Positions 26,161 to 36,123 of a stretch of DNA of 64,000 nucleotides are shown here, piece by piece. Both the position numbers and the translations under genes were made by a program. Numbering within the stretch: position 1 is the first letter of the stretch; each line of letters starts with the position of its first letter. The notes beneath the pieces are model-generated. The model was not told where the DNA came from. It saw nothing but the letters and a program-made list of their open reading frames with translations, and ran no database searches. The DNA is from Acetobacter orientalis (GTDB lineage: Bacteria > Pseudomonadota > Alphaproteobacteria > Acetobacterales > Acetobacteraceae). The stretch spans positions 1-64,000 of the forward strand of contig NZ_BAMX01000024.1 of NCBI RefSeq assembly GCF_000963965.1. The letters run 5' to 3'.

Positions 26161-26204
26161 AATCCCGTAATTGTCCCGCACTTCATCCACAGATTCTGTG
26201 GATA
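26161..26204. repeat. 44-bp repeat, copy 2, with a perfect DnaA-box match
   Basis: The second copy contains ATCCACAG-ATT-CTGTGGAT at 26185-26203. On its right half TGTGGATAA is a perfect DnaA box on the minus strand. It lies 16 bases past the stop of the solute-binding protein gene, like copy 1 past the antiporter stop. The dyad folds as a short hairpin but no uridine run follows. Confidence 0.85.
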
Positions 26205-26220
26205 ACAGGGGTGGTGTGGC

Positions 26221-27978
26221 TTAACGCACCCAAACCTGTGAGAAGAAAAGCTGGTTAACCGTTGTGTAAAAGAAGTTGCCTAAGCGGGCAGAGGTAAGAA
26301 CAACGGTATCGCGCTCAATTAAAGGAGCTATAGGGCTTTGCGCCATGACCAGACGGTCTGCCTGCCGCCAGAGGTCTTCAGTTTGGGTGGGGGTTAGGGT
26401 TGTGTCTGTTTTGGCTTTGTCCATCAGGTTTTGTACCTGTTTGTTGCAAAAGCCGGGAATATTGATGGAACTGTCTGAGTTGGGGTGAAAATTTTCACAG
26501 CCCAGAAGGTCGTCCAGAAAATTGGACGGGGAGGGGTAATCTGCCGACCATGTGGTGAGAGAGATTTGCACCTTGTTGGCCGTGTTTTGTACGTAGGTCA
26601 TGGACAGCGTATTGCTGATAGGGCGTATGCTGGCTTGGTAGCCAATATTTTGCAGCATGTCGCGCACCCAGCCGCCCATTGCCATATCAACACTGGTATT
26701 GGCGGTTATAAGGGTAACTTTTTGGCCTGCCGTACCACTTTCCTGCACGAGTTGGCGTGCTTTAGCGAGGTCTGGTGCCTGCCATTGTAGGGCGGGTGCT
26801 ATGGGGCTGGCCCCTTTTGTATAAAAACAGAAATTGGTGGCAGCAGGGAGAGAGGACGGCACCATACCGCATAGTGGGCGGGCAATGCCGGGGCCACCGT
26901 AAAAAATGACCATAGCTTTGCGGCTAACCGCATAATTAACCGCTTGCCGTGCTTTAAGGTTGTTAAAAGGCGGGATATTAACATTCATGGGGAGAAAATA
27001 CATGGCCGCGTGTGGCCGCACATGTGTTTGGGCTGTGTAGCGGTTACCAAGCTCGCCCAACCTATCCATAGGAATAACGTCTGCCATAAAGTCGTATTGC
27101 CCGTTTTCTACGGCTGTTACGGCGGCCTCATCGGGTATGCCAAAACTATATTCTATGGTGTCTGGGTAGCCTTGGGGCTGGGCTATGGCGCTCCATTCTT
27201 TAAAAAATGGGTTGCGGTCTAGGCTAAGGGCCGTATTGGGGTCGTATTTGGTAAGGCGGTATGGCCCGGTGCTGGGTATGGGGGTGTTGCCCACATCGTG
27301 CTCGGGGGTGTTGGCAGGCACAATAACTGCGTGGGTAAAGGCGAGTTTTTGTAAAAATTCGGTATCTGGGCGCACAAGATGAATGGTGATGGTGCGTTGC
27401 GCCGGGTTTTCTTCTACCCCGCCTTTAAGGGTGCATGTTGCTGGGGTTTTTAGGCATAAATCTGCCCCCACAATGGCAGAATAAAATGACCCAGCGGTAG
27501 GAGAGCCAACCTTGAAAATACGGCGTAGTGATGCGCTGACATCTGCCGTGGTAACTGGCTGACCACTTGAAAAGCGTATGCCCTGCCTAAGGGTAAAAAT
27601 GTAGGTAAGGCCGCCATCTTGTGGGGTTGGTAGGTTTTCTGCCAAGTCGGGCACGACAGAGTTGCCCTCTGGCCCTTGTACTTTTTTAAAAGTGGTCAGG
27701 CCGTCATACACAACGGCAAACAGGTTAATATATTTGCCAGAATAATTAATTTGGGGGTCTAGCGTGCCGCCAGAGGTAGAGGCAACTAGCCGAAGCGTAC
27801 CGCCCTTATGTGCGGCTTGGTACGGTGTGTCTTGCTGGGGCTGGGGTGTTGCCTGTTGCGCCAGTGCTGCCGTGGTGTGGTGCAGCGCTAACGCAAAAAC
27901 CAGAGTTGCAAGGGTTTTGCCTGAGTGGTGTCGGGCGGGTGTTGGCACGTTTGTGGTTTTAGGGGGCTGGGGCTGCAT
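26221..27978 (-). CDS. peptide-type ABC transporter substrate-binding protein
   Basis: A protein of about 585 residues of solute-binding family 5 (dipeptide/oligopeptide type). It has a signal peptide (about residues 15-40, ending near ALAQ), then KGGTLRLVASTSGGTLDPQ, PDLAENLPTPQDGGLTYIFTLR (residues vary at the edges) and IRFSSGQPVTTADV, all typical of DppA/OppA-like proteins. It would bind peptides or related solutes in the periplasm. No permease or ATPase gene is beside it. I chose ATG at 27978. A TTG six bases upstream is possible. Its start overlaps the end of a 56-residue membrane protein gene. Confidence 0.87.
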   Translation of the reverse strand: MQPQPPKTTNVPTPARHHSGKTLATLVFALALHHTTAALAQQATPQPQQDTPYQAAHKGGTLRLVASTSGGTLDPQINYSGKYINLFAVVYDGLTTFKKVQGPEGNSVVPDLAENLPTPQDGGLTYIFTLRQGIRFSSGQPVTTADVSASLRRIFKVGSPTAGSFYSAIVGADLCLKTPATCTLKGGVEENPAQRTITIHLVRPDTEFLQKLAFTHAVIVPANTPEHDVGNTPIPSTGPYRLTKYDPNTALSLDRNPFFKEWSAIAQPQGYPDTIEYSFGIPDEAAVTAVENGQYDFMADVIPMDRLGELGNRYTAQTHVRPHAAMYFLPMNVNIPPFNNLKARQAVNYAVSRKAMVIFYGGPGIARPLCGMVPSSLPAATNFCFYTKGASPIAPALQWQAPDLAKARQLVQESGTAGQKVTLITANTSVDMAMGGWVRDMLQNIGYQASIRPISNTLSMTYVQNTANKVQISLTTWSADYPSPSNFLDDLLGCENFHPNSDSSINIPGFCNKQVQNLMDKAKTDTTLTPTQTEDLWRQADRLVMAQSPIAPLIERDTVVLTSARLGNFFYTTVNQLFFSQVWVR

Positions 27979-28129
27979 TTTCAACCGGAGCCGTTGCCGC
28001 TGGCGGGGTGATGAGGTGTGAGAAGTTTTTGAAAAGAGAGCTAAGAACGTACAAGCCCATAATAAGGGTAGCGATGATAATGCCCAGCCGTACCAGTTTG
28101 CTTGGTGCTTTGGGGTTTTCTTGTGTCAT
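27959..28129 (-). CDS. small single-pass membrane protein
   Basis: A 56-residue frame from ATG 28129: a charged start (MTQENPKAPSKLVRLG), one membrane segment (about residues 16-33), then a proline- and alanine-rich tail. It overlaps the start of the solute-binding protein gene by 20 bases, so coupling is likely if it is real. The N-in, hydrophobic, tail-out layout looks like a true short protein. I do not recognise a family. Confidence 0.5.
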   Translation of the reverse strand: MTQENPKAPSKLVRLGIIIATLIMGLYVLSSLFKNFSHLITPPAATAPVENAAPAP

Positions 28130-28239
28130 TATAACGCGGCTTTCTTGGGGCTTGTGTGAAACAGGGTGAGGCCAGTGGCATAGGGGCCAGAGAGCAACCA
28201 TACCGCCATTACCCCCTGCGTGAAAGAGAGGGAGGGGGC

Positions 28240-29685
<1,446 letters not shown>

Positions 29686-30036
29686 GCCTGTGTTCCTATC
29701 GCTCTTGCCATGGGGAAACCGGGAGGGCGTGTGGGGAGAAGAGTATTGGCTACCTAACGCGGCATGGTAGGGCAGTGGGGGCAAAAAACTTCTCACAACT
29801 GAGCGACCAAAGTGCGTTTTGGGCGTTAGGCCGAGGTGTGGCGGCAAAAGGGGGTGCAAAGGTGCATTGCGGTGAAATAAGTGGTTTCGGGTGTGGTCTG
29901 ACCGATCGGTCAATGCTAAGATAAGAAAAACAAATTTCTGGCTGCTTCGCCATTTTAGTGCCGCATCGGGCTATTAGAATGCGTAGGTAGGGCAGAAAAT
30001 TAAGAAGAAATTTGGTACGGAAAGGACAGTGGGAGT
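29686..30036. other. divergent promoter region fumC / antiporter
   Basis: About 350 bases between divergent genes. The main feature is a 14-bp palindrome at 29899-29912. No gene is seen. The open frames here extend fumC upstream in a way that has no support. Confidence 0.45.
29899..29912. promoter_or_regulatory. 14-bp palindrome, TetR-like operator candidate
   Basis: TGACCGATCGGTCA is a perfect palindrome. Sites of this ACCG-N2-CGGT shape are bound by many TetR-family repressors. It sits 125 bases before the antiporter start and 214 before fumC. No TetR gene is in the window. Confidence 0.5.
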
Positions 30037-32697
30037 ATGGCGGTAACAGGTTTGGCTGCGGTACTGCTTGCCATTGGTCTTTTGCTGGTGGTGGTGAGTG
30101 CGGTACAGCCCATAGCGCGCAAACTTGAACTTTCAGAAACCGTACTGCTGGCTATTGTTGGTATTATTATCGGGAGTTTGGCAGATTTTGCGCTGCGTAA
30201 CTCGCATCTGGCCGCCCTTAACGGGCTGGCGGAAATGCTGCTTGATTTCCCGATAAACAGCGAAGCCTTTTTGCTTATTTTCTTGCCCGTGCTGGTGTTT
30301 CAAGGCGCATTGGCCATTGATGTGCGGCGCTTGGCGCATGAAACGGGTACGGTTTTGCTGTTGGCCGTTGTGGCCGTTGTTGTGTCTACCGCTACAATTG
30401 GCTTTGCGCTGAAACCCTTTGCAGAGGTGCCACTGGTTGTGTGCCTGCTGCTTGGCTCTATTGTTGCCACCACAGACCCCTCTGCCGTGGCAGGCATATT
30501 CCGTGATATTGGGGCCGCCACCCGCCTGACCCGCCTTGTGGAAGGGGAGGCGCTGCTTAACGATGCCGCGGCTATTTCTATCTTCTCTATTTTGCTGCCA
30601 TCGGTCACGCTGCACCACGCAATCCACCCCGGTGAGGCGATTGTCTCGTTTGTGATTTCTTTTGCTGGTGCGCTTATTGTGGGGGTGGTGTTTGGCCAAC
30701 TTACCCTGATGATGATTACCGCCCTTGGAAATGCGCCAGCGGCAGAAATTACCCTGACTGTGGCCCTGCCTTATGTGGCCTATATTATTTCTGACGAATT
30801 TTTGGGTGTTTCTGGCGTGGTGGCAACCGCTGCGGCAGGGCTTACGCTCTCTGTTTATGGGCCTTCAACCTTTAGGCCCCAAACATGGATGTTTTTGACC
30901 CAGCTCTGGCAGCAGCTTGTGTTTTGGGCGGGGTCTTTGGTGTTTGTGCTGGCCTCTATGCTCGTGCCGCACCTGCTTGTGGGCATGACCCGTTGGGACT
31001 GTGTGCTTATTCTTATTGCAAGCGTTGCAGGGCTTGCCGCACGTGGGGCTGTGGTGTTTGGCCTATTGCCGGTTTTGGCCATGACCAAACTTTCGCCCCC
31101 TGTGCCAACACCTTTTAAGGTTACCATGGTGTGGGGTGGTTTGCGTGGGGCTATTACCCTGGCTCTGGCGCTGGCCGTTACCGAGAACGAGCATGTCTCA
31201 ACCCCTATAGCGCATTTTATTGGTATTATTGCCACCGGCTTTGTGCTGATTACACTGCTGCTTAACGGCACAACGCTGCGCTCTTTGGTGTTGTTTCTCA
31301 AGCTTGATAAGCTCTCACCCATTGACGAGGCCATGCGGCACCAAGTGTTGAGCATTGGCCTTGATAATGTGCGCGACCGTGCGGCCAAAATGGGGGAAGA
31401 GCTGGGTTTTTCAACCGATGCCACACGCCCGGTATTGCAGCAGATAGACCGCCGCGCAGATGAAGAGCAGTCTGCCAACGAATTTGATGCGTCTATGAGT
31501 GATACGCAGCGCGTGAACTTGGCGCTGATAACAATTGCCAGCCAAGAGCGCTCTGTGTTGCTTGACCTGTTTCGTATTCAGGGTTTGTCCCGGCGGGTAA
31601 TGGAAACGCTGCTACGGAGCAGTGAGGCGGCCATTGATGGTGCACGCCTTGAAGGCCGCCTTGGCTATGTGCGGGCTTTGCGGCGTAGGCTTAGCCCATC
31701 ATTGCGGTTTAAGCTGGCACAGTGGGTGCATAAAAACCTGCATATAGACCGGCCTTTAATGCTGTGTATGGCTGAGCGTTTTGAAATGCTTATGGTCGCA
31801 CATTTTGTGTCTATTTCGCTCACGCGCTTTATGCGCGAGCGCTTAGAGCCTACCCTTGGCCCCCGTATTGGGGAAATTGTGGCCGAGGTTTTGCAGCGCC
31901 AGCGTAAATTGCTGAATGAAGCGTTAGAGACGTTGCGGCTGCATTACCATGGGTATTCGGAAGCGTTGGAAAACCGGATATTCCGCCAGATTGTGCTGCG
32001 CTTGGAGGGGGAGGAGTATGACTCTCTCATGGCGGAATCTCTGATTAGTGACGAGCTAAACCGTGAGCTTGTTAAAGAGCTGGAGCGCAGGCGGGCTCGG
32101 TTAGATAAGCCGCTGAGTTTTGACCTGCGGAGCGGTATTGAGGCACGGCTCAAAAATGCGGCTGTGTTTAAAGGCCTGCCCGGCGCTGAATTGCACGATC
32201 TGGCGACCACAACCTCCTTACGGTTTGTTGCCCCGCAGGAGCTTATTTGCCGCCGTGGCCGTAAAATTAAGCACATCTATTTTATTAGTGCGGGCTTGGC
32301 AGAGTGCCACGTGGCCGAGCGTGATGTACGCTACGGTGCAGGTGACCTGATAGGCGCGTTGGGGGCGTATAGAAAAGAGCGCTGCCCGGCTACGATTAGG
32401 GCCATTCAATTTGGGCATTTTATGGTGATTAGCGCCTCACGCTTTCGCCGTTTGGTAGAAGAATACCCAATTGTTTTGGAAAACATCGAAAACTTGCGGC
32501 GCAAGCGCGATGAAGGCGATAGGGCCGTTAAACTGGTACCGGGCCAAGAGGTGCCGGAAGAACGTCTTGAACAGCCCGGTATTGCCGCCCATGCCCTTTT
32601 AGGGAGCCCGGTGAGCGCTTTACCCCCTACGAAAGAGGAAGTAGTGGCTGGCGCACAAGACACCGCGCAGAAAGAGGGTACAGGCAAAGGGGAATAA
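30037..32697 (+). CDS. CPA1 antiporter fused to a cyclic-nucleotide-binding-like domain
   Basis: An 886-residue inner-membrane protein. Residues about 1-420 form a CPA1 sodium/proton exchanger core with TTDPSAVAGIF near 150 and EGEALLNDAAAISIF near 172. Residues about 440-700 are a long charged, helical cytoplasmic region. Residues about 705-825 (AAVFKGLPGAELHDLA, RRGRKIKHIYFISAGLAECHV, GDLIGALG) look like a cyclic-nucleotide-binding fold that could gate transport. It resembles plant SOS1-type antiporters in layout. GGGAG precedes ATG 30037. A TetR-like operator lies upstream. Whether a nucleotide binds is uncertain because the usual arginine-containing phosphate cassette is not clear. Confidence 0.9.
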   Translation: MAVTGLAAVLLAIGLLLVVVSAVQPIARKLELSETVLLAIVGIIIGSLADFALRNSHLAALNGLAEMLLDFPINSEAFLLIFLPVLVFQGALAIDVRRLAHETGTVLLLAVVAVVVSTATIGFALKPFAEVPLVVCLLLGSIVATTDPSAVAGIFRDIGAATRLTRLVEGEALLNDAAAISIFSILLPSVTLHHAIHPGEAIVSFVISFAGALIVGVVFGQLTLMMITALGNAPAAEITLTVALPYVAYIISDEFLGVSGVVATAAAGLTLSVYGPSTFRPQTWMFLTQLWQQLVFWAGSLVFVLASMLVPHLLVGMTRWDCVLILIASVAGLAARGAVVFGLLPVLAMTKLSPPVPTPFKVTMVWGGLRGAITLALALAVTENEHVSTPIAHFIGIIATGFVLITLLLNGTTLRSLVLFLKLDKLSPIDEAMRHQVLSIGLDNVRDRAAKMGEELGFSTDATRPVLQQIDRRADEEQSANEFDASMSDTQRVNLALITIASQERSVLLDLFRIQGLSRRVMETLLRSSEAAIDGARLEGRLGYVRALRRRLSPSLRFKLAQWVHKNLHIDRPLMLCMAERFEMLMVAHFVSISLTRFMRERLEPTLGPRIGEIVAEVLQRQRKLLNEALETLRLHYHGYSEALENRIFRQIVLRLEGEEYDSLMAESLISDELNRELVKELERRRARLDKPLSFDLRSGIEARLKNAAVFKGLPGAELHDLATTTSLRFVAPQELICRRGRKIKHIYFISAGLAECHVAERDVRYGAGDLIGALGAYRKERCPATIRAIQFGHFMVISASRFRRLVEEYPIVLENIENLRRKRDEGDRAVKLVPGQEVPEERLEQPGIAAHALLGSPVSALPPTKEEVVAGAQDTAQKEGTGKGE

Positions 32698-32893
32698 GGG
32701 ATAACTGTGGGGGCTTAGTAAAAAGCCCCTAGGGTGCCCCCTAAAGGCCCGCAGCTATGCTTCAATTGTGAATTTTTCGGGGGCTCTCTGTGGTGTGGGG
32801 CACTATGCGTAGAGTTGCGCGTGGTGTTGCCTAGTTAAATTTAGAGGTTTAACCGCTACAATTATTTTTCTGCCTTGTGCAGATAAAGCAACA

Positions 32894-32927
32894 AAAAAGG
32901 CAGTGCCAGAATGGGCACTGCCTTTTT
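32894..32927. terminator. bidirectional terminator
   Basis: AAAAAGGCAGTGCC (32894-32907) and GGCACTGCCTTTTT (32914-32927) pair perfectly around AGAATG, with A and T runs on both sides. It serves the convergent antiporter and hdeD genes. Confidence 0.93.
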
Positions 32928-32977
32928 GCTGAGTGCTACGCCAATTGGTGACGCAGCCGCCTAAAGGGTGGCGGGGT

Positions 32978-33529
32978 TTAGAACCCGCTGGGTGGGGGTG
33001 TAATGTCTTGCTGGCGGCGTAGGGCAAGGCCAACCTGTACCCAGCCTAGGCCGCTTACAATGAGCTCTACCGCAATAAAGGTGCCAATAAGCCATAGCCC
33101 AGACCATGGCAGGGTAAGATAGAGGCTAACGCCTACAAGCAGGCTGATAAGCCCCCCACCAAGCAAAATACCCCAGCCTGCCATTGCGCGGTTTTGGAAA
33201 GCCAGTACGCAGCGCATAATGCCCACAACAATAAAGCAGGCTGCGGCAAACAGGGTTATCATGCTTGCGCCGGTTACGGGTTCTTCAATAATCATAACGC
33301 CGGCTACAACGTAGAGAATGCCCGCAAGCAGCGAAAAGAGAAAACCGCCCCAGTCTCTGACCGCAAAGGCGTGAATGGCTTGCATAAGGCCTGCCAGAAT
33401 AATGAGAAACCCAATGAAAATGGTGCTGGCAAGCGTAACCGAAACGGCATCAATACAGGCAATAAAGCCAAGGGCAATTAGGGCAACACCAAGCCCGACA
33501 AACAGCCCCCATTTTCTGGCAAACGGCAT
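32978..33529 (-). CDS. hdeD: HdeD-family acid-resistance membrane protein (DUF308)
   Basis: A 183-residue inner-membrane protein with six predicted segments, made of a repeated pair-of-helices unit that is typical of DUF308/HdeD. In enteric bacteria HdeD helps cells survive acid at high density. The mechanism is unknown. Such a protein suits an acid-producing host. It stands alone, facing the antiporter gene across a shared terminator and divergent from rpsD. Confidence 0.85.
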   Translation of the reverse strand: MPFARKWGLFVGLGVALIALGFIACIDAVSVTLASTIFIGFLIILAGLMQAIHAFAVRDWGGFLFSLLAGILYVVAGVMIIEEPVTGASMITLFAAACFIVVGIMRCVLAFQNRAMAGWGILLGGGLISLLVGVSLYLTLPWSGLWLIGTFIAVELIVSGLGWVQVGLALRRQQDITPPPSGF

Positions 33530-33849
33530 GCTGATAGATCCTTTTTTCTTATGATGTAGCGTACAGTATACTACGCGCCTTTTATAAGCCTAGCACAGTT
33601 TTACTTGGCGCATTGCCGCTTTGCAGGCTTTGGGTGAGTTGACAGGGGGCTAGAGTTTATCGTAATGCCTGCCCCCATTGCCGGGAACGTGGACAGGCCG
33701 GCCAAGCAAGACGAAATATGCTCTCGTTTTCTTGGTAATACGGACTGCGCCCGCTCTGATCCGTGGGGGACAGAGACTACCGGCGCAATACGCAGTGGGT
33801 ATACCAGAAAATGGTGGCCCGTTGCCTGTGTGGAAGAGAAGAGCGCACT
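33530..33849. other. rpsD promoter and leader region
   Basis: About 320 bases between divergent hdeD and rpsD. It holds a promoter candidate at 33639-33666, then a leader of about 175 bases with arms GCGCC/GGCGC and CTCTG/CAGAG around 33747-33786. A longer frame that runs through the leader into rpsD is not credible. Confidence 0.45.
33639..33666 (+). promoter_or_regulatory. rpsD promoter candidate
   Basis: A perfect -35 TTGACA at 33639-33644, a 16-base spacer and a -10 CGTAAT at 33661-33666 (four of six consensus bases). Transcription would start near 33673, leaving an untranslated leader of about 175 bases before rpsD. Confidence 0.5.
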
Positions 33850-34467
33850 ATGAGCAAGCGCCTCGAGAGCAAATATAAAATTAACCGCCGCCTTGGCGTA
33901 AACCTGTGGGGCCGTGCAAAGTCTCCGGTTAACCGCCGCGAATACGGCCCCGGCCAGCATGGCCAGCGCCGCAAAGGCAAGCCTTCTGACTTCTCTGTAC
34001 AGCTGATGGCTAAGCAGAAGCTGAAAGGTTACTACGGTAACATCAGCGAAAAGCAGTTCCGCCGCTACTATCAGGAAGCCGTGCGTCGTAAAGGCGATAC
34101 GTCTGAAAACCTGATCAACCTGCTGGAACGCCGTCTGGATGCGGTTATTTACCGCATGAAGTTTGCGATTACGCCGTTTGCTGCCCGTCAGTTTGTGAAC
34201 CACGGTCACATTCTGGTTAATGGCCGCAAGCTCAACATCCCATCTTACATCGTTAAAGATGGTGATGTGATTGAAGTGCGTGAAAAATCCAAGCAGCTCG
34301 CTATCGTTCTGGATTCAACCCAGACAACCGAACGCGACGTGCCTGAATACATGGAAGTTGATCACCGCCAGATGAAGGGTACCTTCATCCGTGGGCCGAA
34401 GTTCTCTGACGTGCCTTACCCGGTACAGATGGAACCAAACCTGGTGGTTGAATACTACTCTCGTTAA
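33850..34467 (+). CDS. rpsD: 30S ribosomal protein S4
   Basis: uS4, 205 residues, a primary 16S rRNA-binding protein that starts small-subunit assembly. [14 protein letters not shown], the G-rich [19 protein letters not shown] segment and the S4 RNA-binding domain (about residues 95-155) identify it. ATG at 33850 follows GGAAGAGAAGAG. A frame from 33763 runs through the leader and is rejected. It stands alone here, away from the alpha operon seen in enterics, as in other alphaproteobacteria. A terminator follows. Confidence 0.97.
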   Translation: MSKRLESKYKINRRLGVNLWGRAKSPVNRREYGPGQHGQRRKGKPSDFSVQLMAKQKLKGYYGNISEKQFRRYYQEAVRRKGDTSENLINLLERRLDAVIYRMKFAITPFAARQFVNHGHILVNGRKLNIPSYIVKDGDVIEVREKSKQLAIVLDSTQTTERDVPEYMEVDHRQMKGTFIRGPKFSDVPYPVQMEPNLVVEYYSR

Positions 34468-34495
34468 TCGAGCGCTTAAGCCCGATTTGTGTAAG

Positions 34496-34530
34496 CGCCG
34501 GGTGGAGGGCAACCTCTCCATCCGGCGTTT
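34496..34530 (+). terminator. terminator after rpsD
   Basis: CGCCGGGTGGAG (34496-34507) pairs with CTCCATCCGGCG (34516-34527) with one G-U pair, followed by a short TTT. The stem is strong and the tail weak. Confidence 0.65.
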
Positions 34531-34575
34531 GCCGTTTATACCCAGCCTTTTCTTTTTCAGCCCGGATACTCCGTT

Positions 34576-36123
34576 ATGTCTGATGCGCCCGTTACCGACC
34601 TGAGCACGGAAATTGCCCGCCGTCGTACTTTTGCAATTATCTCGCACCCAGACGCCGGCAAAACGACCCTGACAGAACGGATATTGCGGGCCGGTGGGGC
34701 TATTCAGCTTGCTGGTAACGTGCGCGCCAAAGGGGAGCGCCGCCGTACCCGCTCTGACTGGATGAGCATTGAGCGTGACCGCGGTATTTCTGTGGTCAGT
34801 TCGGTCATGACCTTTGAGTATGGTGGGTGCATTTTTAACCTGCTTGATACCCCCGGCCATGAAGACTTCTCGGAAGATACCTACCGTACCCTAACCGCGG
34901 TTGACTCTGCGGTGATGGTCATTGACGCCGCCAAAGGTATTGAAGACAGAACCCGCAAGCTGTTTGAAATTTGTCGCCTGCGCGATATTCCTATTGTGAC
35001 GTTCATCAATAAAATGGACCGTGAAGCACAAGACCCCTTTGCATTGCTTGACGAAATTGCCTCATCTTTGGCGCTGGATACAGCACCGGCAACATGGCCG
35101 GTTGGCCGTGCCGCCAAATTTGTGGGCACGTATGATATTTTAAGCAAAAAACTGCACACGCAGGAAGAATTAGCCCCCACAGACCCGCGTATGGAGCAGT
35201 TGGCCGAAGAGCTGGAACTGGCCGAAGGCGCCTTGCCTGAATTTGACCGGGAATCCTTTGATGCAGGGCACCTAACGCCCGTGTTCTTTGGGAGCGCCAT
35301 GAAAGAAATTGGCGTAACCGACCTGCTTGATGCCTTGGTGGCCTTTGGGCCATCCCCCCGTAGCCAGGTGGCTGAAACCCGTACCGTTAAAGCGGATGAG
35401 CCCGGCATGACGGCGCTGGTGTTTAAAATTCAGGCCAATATGGACCCCAACCACCGCGACCGTATTGCCTTTGCGCGTATTTGCTCTGGCAAGCTGGAGC
35501 GCGGCATGCGCCTGCGCCATACACGCACCGGCAAAAGCTTTGCGGTGCATACGCCGCAGTTCTTTTTTGCCCGTGACCGCCAGTTGGCAGAAGAAGCGTT
35601 TGCGGGTGATGTGGTGGGTATTCCCAACCATGGCACCTTGCGCATTGGGGATACGCTAACCGAAAACGAAGACCTGAAATTTACCGGTGTGCCCCACTTC
35701 GCCCCGGAAATTTTACGCCGCGTACGCCTAGATGACGCCATGAAAGCCAAAAAGCTGAAACAGGCCCTTACCCAGCTTGCGGAAGAAGGCGTGGTGCAGC
35801 TCTTTAAGCCGCAAGATGGGGCGCAGCCTATTGTGGGTGTTGTGGGAACTTTGCAGCTTGATGTGTTGCAAGCCCGCTTAAAAGCGGAATATGGCGTGGC
35901 GATTGGGTTTGATAACACGCCGTTTTCGTTAGCGCGTTGGGTGACAGGCCCGCGCGAAAAAATTGAAACCTTTGCGCAAGTCAATCGTAGCGCCATGGCT
36001 GACGATCTGGACGATGACCCCGTATTTTTGGCGACATCCTCTTTCATGATGCGCCGCACGCAGGAACAGAACCCTGATATTAGTTTCCATGACATTAAAC
36101 AGATTGGCTTGGAAATTAAATAA
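34576..36123 (+). CDS. prfC: peptide chain release factor 3
   Basis: RF3, a GTPase that recycles RF1 and RF2 from the ribosome after peptide release. The 515-residue protein has the P-loop SHPDAGKTTLTE near residue 25, the switch II motif DTPGHEDF, and NKMD. The stretch RTRSDWMSIERDRGISV separates RF3 from EF-G. Its length fits RF3. The ribosome binding site before 34576 is weak. It follows rpsD after a terminator, so it probably has its own promoter. Confidence 0.95.
   Translation: MSDAPVTDLSTEIARRRTFAIISHPDAGKTTLTERILRAGGAIQLAGNVRAKGERRRTRSDWMSIERDRGISVVSSVMTFEYGGCIFNLLDTPGHEDFSEDTYRTLTAVDSAVMVIDAAKGIEDRTRKLFEICRLRDIPIVTFINKMDREAQDPFALLDEIASSLALDTAPATWPVGRAAKFVGTYDILSKKLHTQEELAPTDPRMEQLAEELELAEGALPEFDRESFDAGHLTPVFFGSAMKEIGVTDLLDALVAFGPSPRSQVAETRTVKADEPGMTALVFKIQANMDPNHRDRIAFARICSGKLERGMRLRHTRTGKSFAVHTPQFFFARDRQLAEEAFAGDVVGIPNHGTLRIGDTLTENEDLKFTGVPHFAPEILRRVRLDDAMKAKKLKQALTQLAEEGVVQLFKPQDGAQPIVGVVGTLQLDVLQARLKAEYGVAIGFDNTPFSLARWVTGPREKIETFAQVNRSAMADDLDDDPVFLATSSFMMRRTQEQNPDISFHDIKQIGLEIK

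Noticed and set aside
24219-26204. Chromosome replication origin at the DnaA-like sites
   Set aside because: Only one pair of sites per repeat copy, no cluster of DnaA boxes, no AT-rich unwinding region, and no dnaA, dnaN or parAB genes nearby.
33763-33849. N-terminal extension of rpsD
   Set aside because: S4 proteins begin at MSKR; the extension would translate the structured leader.
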